A stretch of 64,000 bases of DNA, taken from Clostridioides difficile CD160. Lineage in GTDB: Bacteria > Bacillota > Clostridia > Peptostreptococcales > Peptostreptococcaceae. This document shows, piece by piece, positions 57,196-64,000 of this stretch. The translations under genes and the position numbers were made by a program. Below the pieces are notes generated by a model. It did no database searches, had not been told where the DNA came from, and was given only the letters and a program-made list of their open reading frames with translations. Numbering within the stretch: the stretch's first letter is position 1; each line of letters opens with the position of its first letter. The stretch spans positions 1 to 64,000 of the forward strand of contig NZ_AVHW01000091.1 in assembly GCF_000449425.2 (NCBI RefSeq), given 5' to 3'.

Positions 57196-57984
57196 CTATC
57201 CTATTTTCATGACCTCTTTTATCTTATCTACAACACCATTCTCAGTATTTCTTTTTGCTCTGAATCTAGCAATTTCTTTTAAATACTCATTTGCATTTTC
57301 CATGGCGTAACTATGATAAGCACTCTTCATCATTTCTACATCATTCAATTGGTCGCCAAATACCATAGTTTCTTCATATTTTATATCTAGCATTCTTTGT
57401 ACTTTTTTTATTGCACTTCCTTTATTAGCACCTTTTGCAGTTAAATCAAGCCACTCTACTCCAGAAATACATACTTGAGCTCTATCAGAAAACTTTTCAA
57501 AGTAGATACTATTATTGTGTTCTGCACCTTTGAAGTCAAATACGGCTATCTTTAATATATCGCCTTCTACTTTAGTCAAGTCATCTACAACTTTAAACTT
57601 TGCATAGTAAGTACTAACTTCTTCTATAAATGCTTCATCTTTACTTTCTATATAAGCGTATTTTTTACCACTCATCACAATTTTTTTTCCTTTTATACTT
57701 CTTGTTGTCTCTATAATTTCATTTACTAATTCTTTCTCCAAAGGATTTGATAATATTTCTTTTCCTTTATATACTACCAATGTTCCATTTTCTGAGATAA
57801 ACATCATATCATCTTTTATATCTTCAAATTTTTTTATAAGATTTTGATACTGCCTACCACTTGCCGCAGAAAACATTATCCCTCTTTCTCTTAATTTTTT
57901 AAATACTTTATAAAACTCTGGATTTATTTCGCTCTTCTCATCTAACAAAGTTCCATCTAAGTCTGTTGCTATTAATTTTATCAT
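57196..57984 (-). CDS. Cof-type HAD phosphatase
   Basis: The 262-residue protein has HAD motif I DLDGTLLDEKSEI (about 8), motif II SAASGRQ (about 39) and the C-terminal FGDQLNDVEMM (about 212). Cof-type HADs dephosphorylate sugar phosphates and related compounds. It ends 21 bases before the sigma-54 activator gene, so they could be co-transcribed. Confidence 0.92.
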   Translation of the reverse strand: MIKLIATDLDGTLLDEKSEINPEFYKVFKKLRERGIMFSAASGRQYQNLIKKFEDIKDDMMFISENGTLVVYKGKEILSNPLEKELVNEIIETTRSIKGKKIVMSGKKYAYIESKDEAFIEEVSTYYAKFKVVDDLTKVEGDILKIAVFDFKGAEHNNSIYFEKFSDRAQVCISGVEWLDLTAKGANKGSAIKKVQRMLDIKYEETMVFGDQLNDVEMMKSAYHSYAMENANEYLKEIARFRAKRNTENGVVDKIKEVMKIG

Positions 57985-58281
57985 ACATTTCTTCCCCCAA
58001 ATTATATAATTTATGATTATTTTTTATTATTTTTTATCAGTTTAAATTTTCAATTCCTATTATACACTAAAATTTCTAAATTACAATTTACTCCTTTTGT
58101 AAGATGTTCTAAGCATATCTAGGAAAATATTTTTTTCAATATATACATCAATTTATAAAAATTTAAATCTTCATATAATTATATTCCAAGTGAATTCATA
58201 ATAACTACACACTTTCTTATATAAAATACCATAAAAATAATTATATTATGACAAACTTATGCTAATTTATTGTGTTTTTTA

Positions 58282-58310
58282 TTGCTTATATAACAAATTT
58301 TTAATATAAT
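58282..58310 (+). promoter_or_regulatory. Promoter of the first LCP gene
   Basis: TTGCTT (58282-58287), a 17-bp spacer and TATAAT (58305-58310) form a good sigma-A promoter, about 43 bases before the TTG start. The rest of 57985-58352 is AT-rich with no other feature seen. Confidence 0.7.
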
Positions 58311-58352
58311 TAACTATGTGTAATTAAAAAATTTAGAAAGTAGGGGATATTA

Positions 58353-59309
58353 TTGTCAGGACTCAAAAAGTTCGTTATATTTCTAGCCCTTTTAGTTATA
58401 GCATTTCCTGTTAGTGTCTATGGATATGTTTTTACTAAATTAAAAACTATCCAAGATGATAGTATAAATACAGAGGCGCTGAGTAGTAATGACTATAAAA
58501 ATGAAGAAAGTATCACAAATATATTATTGTTAGGTACAGATGCTAGACCTGGAGAAGAAGTTTCTCGTTCAGATGCCATGATGATACTGACTATTGATAA
58601 TAAAAATAAAAGCCTAAAATTAACTTCATTAAATAGAGATACTTATGTTAATATACCAGGACATGGGGAACAAAAACTAACACATGCTTATGTATATGGA
58701 CAAGCTAACTTATTGATAGAAACTATAGAGGAAAACTTCCAAATTGACATACAAAACTATGCTGTAGTTGACTTCTTCTCTTTTATGGATATAGTTGATG
58801 CTCTAGGTGGAGTTACGGTTACTGTTGATAAGAGTGAAATAAGAGAATTAAACAAATTTATACCTGAAACTTATAAGTGGCATAAAAGCGATGACAAAGG
58901 TTCTCTCAAATATATAAGAAACTCAGGTGAACAAAAATTAAATGGATACCAGACACTTGCATTTTCTCGTATAAGAAAAAATGATAGCACAGACCAAAGA
59001 GATAGAAGACAAAGAAGCGTTATACAAAGCTTAATAAATGGTGTTAAGGATTTACCAGTTACTAAATATCCTAATCTAGTTAATACAATACTTCCATATG
59101 TAAAAACTAATATGAACCCTAATGAAATAATATCTTTAGGAAAAGACCTTTTAAGCATAGGAAATTTAGACCTTAAGTCTATGGAATTCCCTCTTTCTAC
59201 TGAAAATGGTAGAAAAATAGGTGATGCAGGATATGTAATTCCTTTTGAAGAATATGAATTAGATGCGATGCATGATTTTATATTTGAAGATATTATGGTT
59301 GAAGAGTAA
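58353..59309 (+). CDS. LCP (LytR-CpsA-Psr) cell-wall glycopolymer transferase
   Basis: The 318-residue protein has a short cytoplasmic N-terminus, one membrane helix (about 8-27) and an extracellular LCP domain with LLLGTDARPGEEVSRSDAMM (about 58-77), LNRDTYVNIPGHG (about 98) and SRIRKNDSTDQRDRRQR (about 207). LCP proteins attach wall polymers to peptidoglycan from lipid-linked precursors. The start codon is TTG. It is 62% or more alike by eye to the next gene, so they are a tandem pair. C. difficile literature names LCP genes near the cwg locus lcpA/lcpB; I cannot tell which this is. Confidence 0.9.
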   Translation: MSGLKKFVIFLALLVIAFPVSVYGYVFTKLKTIQDDSINTEALSSNDYKNEESITNILLLGTDARPGEEVSRSDAMMILTIDNKNKSLKLTSLNRDTYVNIPGHGEQKLTHAYVYGQANLLIETIEENFQIDIQNYAVVDFFSFMDIVDALGGVTVTVDKSEIRELNKFIPETYKWHKSDDKGSLKYIRNSGEQKLNGYQTLAFSRIRKNDSTDQRDRRQRSVIQSLINGVKDLPVTKYPNLVNTILPYVKTNMNPNEIISLGKDLLSIGNLDLKSMEFPLSTENGRKIGDAGYVIPFEEYELDAMHDFIFEDIMVEE

Positions 59310-59521
59310 ATATTTATCTAAAACAAAACAAATTAATAATCTTATAGTAAGTACATACCTCTCAAAGGCAAATTACTTTGCAATTGTGGGGTGTGTTTTT
59401 ATTTTAAAATATAAATTTATTTTTCAAAAAATATATTACATATACTTTTAATTATATATATAAATTGACAATTTTTCTTATAAATTATATCATTGTCTTT
59501 TTTTTGTAACTGAAACAAGTA

Positions 59522-59550
59522 TTGAATATATCTCAATACTTTAATATAAT
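59522..59550 (+). promoter_or_regulatory. Promoter of the second LCP gene
   Basis: TTGAAT (59522-59527), 17 bp and TATAAT (59545-59550) match the arrangement before the first LCP gene, with similar sequence around the -10 (TTTAATATAATTAA). Each gene is therefore likely transcribed on its own. Confidence 0.7.
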
Positions 59551-59603
59551 TAAGTGTATGCTATTAAAAAATATACAGGAAAAAGAAGAAAGAAGGGGTA
59601 CTT

Positions 59604-60569
59604 TTGTCAAAATTAAAGAAATTTGTTATACTACTGGCTTTCTTGGTAGTAATATTCCCTATAAGCGTCTATGGATATTTTTATTATAAATTATCTTCTA
59701 TTCATGACTCGAGCATAAATAGTGATTTGTTAAATAATAATGACCATAAAAATGAAAATGGGATAACTAACATACTACTTATGGGAACAGATGCTAGACC
59801 AAATGAAGATTCTTCAAGGTCAGATGCTATGATGATACTTACTATTGATAACAAGCATAATGATATCAAACTTACATCATTAGCTCGTGATAGCTATGTA
59901 GACATCCCTGGTCATGGTAAACAAAAACTTACTCATGCTTATGCTTATGGACAAGCTGATTTATTAATACAAACAATTGAAGAGAACTTTAATATTGATA
60001 TTCAGAATTATGCTTGTGTTAATTTCGAATCATTTATGTATATAATTGATGCTATTGGTGGCGTTGAAGTTACCATTGAAAAAGGAGAAATACGAGAATT
60101 AAATAAATTTATTCCTGAAACTTATGGTTGGAATAAAAGTGATGATAAAGGTAGCATACAATACATTAAAAAATCAGGAGAACAAACTTTAAATGGATAT
60201 CAAGCACTATCTTTTGCACGTATCAGACACAACGATACAGCTTTTGCTAGAGATGGCAGACAGAGACAGATTATACAAGCTATAATCAAGAAAACAGAAA
60301 CTTTACCTGTCACTAAATATCCAGGTTTATTAGATGCTGTTCTTCCATATGTTAAAACTAACATGAAGCCTAATGCAATACTTTCTTTAGGAGCTCAAGT
60401 TTTAAAAATGGGTGACTTAAATGTTAAGCAATTTGAATTCCCTATTGATGATGAAATTCACAGTACAGGTGGTATATATGGAAAAGCTGGATGGGTTCTT
60501 AGATTTGACCCAGATACTTTAGACATATTACATGATTTTATATTTAATGACATAGAATATAAACAATAA
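59604..60569 (+). CDS. LCP cell-wall glycopolymer transferase, second copy
   Basis: The 321-residue protein has a membrane helix (about 8-27) and an LCP domain with LLMGTDARPNEDSSRSDAMM, LARDSYVDIPGHG and FARIRHNDTAFARDGRQRQ. The pyrophosphate/lipid-binding arginines and aspartates typical of LCP proteins are present. TTG start after AAGGGG. It resembles the first LCP gene along its length. In C. difficile one of this pair is reported as LcpB and influences cell shape and polysaccharide. Confidence 0.9.
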   Translation: MSKLKKFVILLAFLVVIFPISVYGYFYYKLSSIHDSSINSDLLNNNDHKNENGITNILLMGTDARPNEDSSRSDAMMILTIDNKHNDIKLTSLARDSYVDIPGHGKQKLTHAYAYGQADLLIQTIEENFNIDIQNYACVNFESFMYIIDAIGGVEVTIEKGEIRELNKFIPETYGWNKSDDKGSIQYIKKSGEQTLNGYQALSFARIRHNDTAFARDGRQRQIIQAIIKKTETLPVTKYPGLLDAVLPYVKTNMKPNAILSLGAQVLKMGDLNVKQFEFPIDDEIHSTGGIYGKAGWVLRFDPDTLDILHDFIFNDIEYKQ

Positions 60570-60612
60570 GAAATTTAACATAAAGTTTACTGGAAATATA
60601 AGATTAAATATT

Positions 60613-60688
60613 AAAAAAGAACTATATCACATAATTATTCTCAAGTTATTATTTACACTTGATTACAAAATGCATATAGTTCTTTTTT
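60613..60688. terminator. Bidirectional terminator
   Basis: AAAAAAGAACTATAT (60613-60627) pairs perfectly with ATATAGTTCTTTTTT (60674-60688), loop 46 bases, between the convergent LCP and cwp19 genes. Confidence 0.7.
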
Positions 60689-60764
60689 ATTTTCTAATTT
60701 ATATTTATGATTTTATTTGACTCTATTTTTATAAACCAACCTATATCTTAAACAAACTTTTCTA

Positions 60765-62878
60765 TTACTTAACTAAGTTTAGGAAAGTATTTAATGAATT
60801 TTGATTTATTCCATCACCAGCTTCATATACTAGAGTTGTTTTCTTAGGCTCTAAAGCTGTTTTCTGAGCAGATGTCACACTATTTCCAAGCATAACTACT
60901 GGTGATTTTAATTTAGCAGCTAAAGGACCTGATGTTAATGCATCTACTAGCTGATTACTTTTACTTACAAACATTGATGGATATTCAGCATTAGGATAGA
61001 ATTTTTGTATTACTTTTCCATTTGTTTCTTCTCTATTTTCTCCAGCTATTCTATTTTTAGATACATCATTTGTAATAACCTTATCTAATTTAGTTATTAC
61101 TGAATCAGATATACTTAGATTACCACCTATGAAATAAGCATCTTTTACTTTTAAGTCTGATATCCAATTATAAACATCATCACTTACATTATCTTTTGAT
61201 ACTAATACTATTGGTTGCTTTTCCTCACCTGCTTTTGAAGCTATAGAAAGAGAATCCGCCTCACCTGTTCCACTTGTTATATATAATTTTTCTACTGGAT
61301 TAGTTTTTACTAATTCCTTTGCTATTAATAAAGATGTACTATATCTATCTGAACCACCAACTCTATTTATTGATACATTTGATACTGTATCTTTTATCTC
61401 ATTCTCAACTTTATCTCCAATAGAGCTATTTCCTCCTATTAGGACAACTTTACTTGGATTAAGTCTTTTTATCTCATTCTTAGTAGATGTAGGTATATTA
61501 TCCTTATTTACTAATAATATAGGAGCATCATTTGCTGTAGCAAGTGGTGTTGATGTTATACCATCAACTATAGAATATCCATTTACTAATACTACTGTAT
61601 CTGAATTTGTAGCCCATCCTTTTTTACTTATTGCTACTGCTGTATCATATCTTTCATTACCTCTTAATTTTTCTACTTTAACATTTGATGGTGGAGTAAC
61701 TGGCTCTTCATTACTACTAGAATATAAACTCTTTAAATCATTTTGTATAGAAGTACTATTTACTATATCTTTAGCTGAAAAATACATACTACCTTTTATT
61801 TCACTATATTTTCTATTTAATGTTACTTGTTGTACTATTTCTTTTGCTATATTTTGTCCATTATAACTTGATTGACCTTGCTTGTATATACCTTGTCCTA
61901 TGTATAAGTCTACGTTTGTTCCTTTTACTTCATTAGCCCACCATGCTACTAATTTAGAGTAATCTGCAGCTTTAAGACCAATTGGCCAATAAAGTTGTGG
62001 AACTACATAATCGACTAACCCTTGTTTTATCCATGCTCTTGTATCTGCATATGTACCTACATAACTTTCATTACCTGATGTATCTGAACCTGTTGGGTCA
62101 CTACTCTTATTTCTCCATATTCCAGCTGGACTTACACCAAATACAACATTAGATTTTATACTCTTTATAGATGCTTTTACATCTCTAAGTAAAGTATTTA
62201 CATTCTCTCTTCTCCAATTGTCTTTATTTTGTCCATTTCCATATTTTTGATATGTTGCATTATCACTGAAGCTTACTCCTGGGTAGAAATAATCATCAAA
62301 ATGAACACCATCTATGTCATAATTTTGAACAACTTCTGCTATACTATCAACTATGTATTTTCTAACTTCTGGCAAACCTGGGTCATAGTAATACTTATTT
62401 CCATGCTTAATTACCCAACTTGGATTTTTCTTTGCTGGATGGTTAGCTGGTAATTTATCAATGCTCTCATCTGCCATAGTTATTCTGTATGGATTAAACC
62501 ATGCATGGAATTCCATCCCTCTTTTATGTGCTTCTTCTATAAAAATGGTAATGGGTCATATCCAGGGTCTTTACCTTGTGTACCTGTAAGATATTCAGAC
62601 CATGGATTTATATTTGATTTATATAAAGCATCTGATTTTGGTCTTACTTGAACCACTGCTGTATTTATTCCTGAACTTTTTAACTTGTCCAACAAATCTG
62701 TGTATTCCTTTTTTTGCTTGGCTTCATTATTTTTAGTCTTAGGCCAGTCCAAATTATAAACTGTAGATATCCAAGCAGCTCTCATTTCCTTATCATTTGA
62801 TGAATCTGCAAATGAACTTACACTACACATTGTAAGTGTCATTATAAGTGATAATACTAATATACTTATTTTTTTCAT
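60765..62878 (-). pseudogene. cwp19: Cell wall hydrolase Cwp19, broken by a -1 frameshift
   Basis: The gene starts at ATG 62878 with a signal peptide ending near SSFA, then enters a GHL10/DUF187 glycoside hydrolase domain (MRAAWISTVYNLDWP, about 31). Cwp19 is known as a lytic transglycosylase that promotes autolysis. At 62541-62545 a T5 run (minus strand) shifts the frame to a stop at 62537. With one more T the frame continues as PFFIEEAHKRGMEF and runs to 60765 through the rest of the catalytic domain and three C-terminal CWB2 repeats. Without the fix, only 113 residues are made. A real mutation or a homopolymer read error could explain it. Confidence 0.87.
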
Positions 62879-63028
62879 TTCATCCCCCTTAATTTCTAAA
62901 ATTTATTTTTTTTACAATATACTCCTTACTAAGTATATCTAAAATTCATATTATCTGTCAAATATTGAATAATATAGTTAAAATTTATATTTGATATTTG
63001 ATTATAATATGAAATAATTTATTATAAA

Positions 63029-63065
63029 AAAAACAGCAAAGAAATTTATCTTCTTTGCTGTTTTT
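63029..63065 (-). terminator. Terminator of the NlpC/P60 gene
   Basis: AAAAACAGCAAAGAA (63029-63043) pairs perfectly with TTCTTTGCTGTTTTT (63051-63065). On the minus strand T-runs follow. It lies about 115 bases past the hydrolase stop; the remaining 62879-63181 is AT-rich and must hold the cwp19 promoter. Confidence 0.85.
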
Positions 63066-63181
63066 ATAACGTCCATCACTATTTTAATATTACTAACCAT
63101 TTCAATATATATGTAAAACATTAAATGTAACTCTACATACTTAATGTTAATATTCAATCCTATGTAAATCAATTTCTATTA

Positions 63182-63889
63182 TTATTGTAAAACACGAGTA
63201 GCAGTTATAAGTCTTTTTGCATAATTAGTTCCTGGTGCCATACTAGTAACTTTTACTACATCTCCTGTTTGTGGTGAATGTATGAATTTAGAATTTCCAA
63301 CATACAATCCAACATGATTTATTGAACCACCTGAACCAAAGAAAACTAAATCTCCTGGTTTTAATTCTGCTCTTGATACTTTCTTTCCTACTGTTGCTTG
63401 TGATCTTGATACCCTTGGTAAATTAACTCCTGCTCCATTTTTATAGACATAAGAAGTGAACCCAGAACAATCAAAAGAATTTGGTCCAGTTGCTCCCCAT
63501 CTATATGGCTTACCTTGTTGCTTAAATGCTAAGTTTAAAACATTTTGTACCTTTGCGTCTACATTTCCACCTTCAATAGTTAAATAGTCTCCATTTACCC
63601 ATCCTGTAACATTATCAACTGATTTTATTTTAATCCATCCATTTGAATGTAATTCTAAAACCTCAACTTTGTCTCCTGTGTTTATCTTTCCTACTACTGA
63701 GTCATTTGCACTAGCTCCACTTCTCATATTTAAGAAATCACATTGGTCTACTGTTGCAGTCATAGGTGAATTAGTTAACTCTGCTGCACTAGCTGTTATT
63801 GCTCCTGCTTCTACTGTGACAACTCCTGCTATTAACACCATAGCTATAAATTTTTTTAATATATGTTTTTTATTTTTAATATTCATCAT
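63182..63889 (-). CDS. Secreted NlpC/P60 cell-wall hydrolase with SH3 domain
   Basis: The 235-residue protein has a signal peptide (to about 35, ending ITASAA), one SH3_3 domain (about 40-105, DFLNMRSGASANDSVVGKI) and an NlpC/P60 domain (about 112-235) with catalytic Cys in NSFDCSGFTSYV (about 140), His in GSINHVGLYVG (about 191) and a third polar residue in KFIHSP (His, about 204). It cleaves D-gamma-Glu-diaminopimelate bonds in stem peptides. It sits next to cwp19, another autolysin. Confidence 0.92.
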   Translation of the reverse strand: MMNIKNKKHILKKFIAMVLIAGVVTVEAGAITASAAELTNSPMTATVDQCDFLNMRSGASANDSVVGKINTGDKVEVLELHSNGWIKIKSVDNVTGWVNGDYLTIEGGNVDAKVQNVLNLAFKQQGKPYRWGATGPNSFDCSGFTSYVYKNGAGVNLPRVSRSQATVGKKVSRAELKPGDLVFFGSGGSINHVGLYVGNSKFIHSPQTGDVVKVTSMAPGTNYAKRLITATRVLQ

Positions 63890-64000
63890 AATCTCAAATA
63901 CCTAATCCTTTCGAAAATTTAACATTTTTTTCATTTGTTTCCAATTCCTAATTAACATTCTAACTTACATCAAAATAAATTGCAACCTTTTTTGTAATCT

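Overview
The window looks like a low-GC, anaerobic Firmicute chromosome and matches Clostridioides difficile. The strongest markers are the orphan adenine methyltransferase CamA, S-layer-type Cwp proteins with CWB2 repeats, the agr1 (agrB-agrD) pair, a hexRK/hexSDF glycolipid cluster and a SCIFF radical SAM maturase. Gene order (pdaA2 ... glyA ... cwp14 ... aspS-hisS ... relA ... agrBD ... ptsI/ptsH ... camA ... LCP genes ... cwp19) agrees with what I remember of the CD2719-CD2768 part of strain 630. No database search was possible, so species and locus equivalences are recognition from sequence and context.

Layout. 1-380: 5' end of a 16S rRNA gene on the minus strand with its leader and promoter. 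380-8.1 kb: PdaA2-like deacetylase, a permease, and the HexK/HexR two-component system with HexF, HexD and HexS (aminohexosyl-hexosyl lipid synthesis). 8.3-12.5 kb: glyA, a split ThrE-type exporter, an RseC-like protein and CsoR. 12.7-18 kb: a sigma-54 activator with its evident target operon (MalY/PatB-type lyase, NhaC-type antiporter, small membrane protein) behind a canonical -24/-12 promoter. 18.1-21.2 kb: a frameshifted cwp14, a LysR regulator and a TIGR04076 protein. 21.2-34 kb: a long minus-strand housekeeping cluster (aspS, hisS, hemZ, a metallo-hydrolase, dtd, relA, apt, recJ, ubiB-like). 34.3-37.3 kb: gamma-carbonic anhydrase-like protein, SCIFF maturase, agrD and agrB. 37.5-41.7 kb: an 18-repeat DUF4116 protein and two poorly known proteins. 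41.9-44.1 kb: ptsI and ptsH. 44.3-49.5 kb: patatin, camA, an Rrf2 regulator and a c-di-GMP phosphodiesterase. 49.8-52 kb: a wall amidase, a divergent cis-prenyltransferase-like protein and a lipoprotein. 52.1-58 kb: MFS transporter and M20 amidohydrolase behind a second sigma-54 promoter, their activator, and a HAD phosphatase. 58.3-64 kb: two tandem LCP glycopolymer transferases, a frameshifted cwp19 and an NlpC/P60 hydrolase.

The main theme is the cell envelope and its signalling: peptidoglycan hydrolases and deacetylases, LCP transferases, Cwp proteins, a glycolipid resistance system, peptide quorum sensing, c-di-GMP turnover and DNA methylation. The observations most worth following are: LytTR/AgrA-like direct repeats before agrBD although no agrC/agrA lies nearby; TTAAGA direct repeats at the hexS promoter; camA sitting in an apparent operon with a c-di-GMP phosphodiesterase; two separate sigma-54 activator/target modules; and single-base homopolymer frameshifts in both cwp genes. 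I see no CRISPR array, prophage, insertion sequence or tRNA gene in the window.
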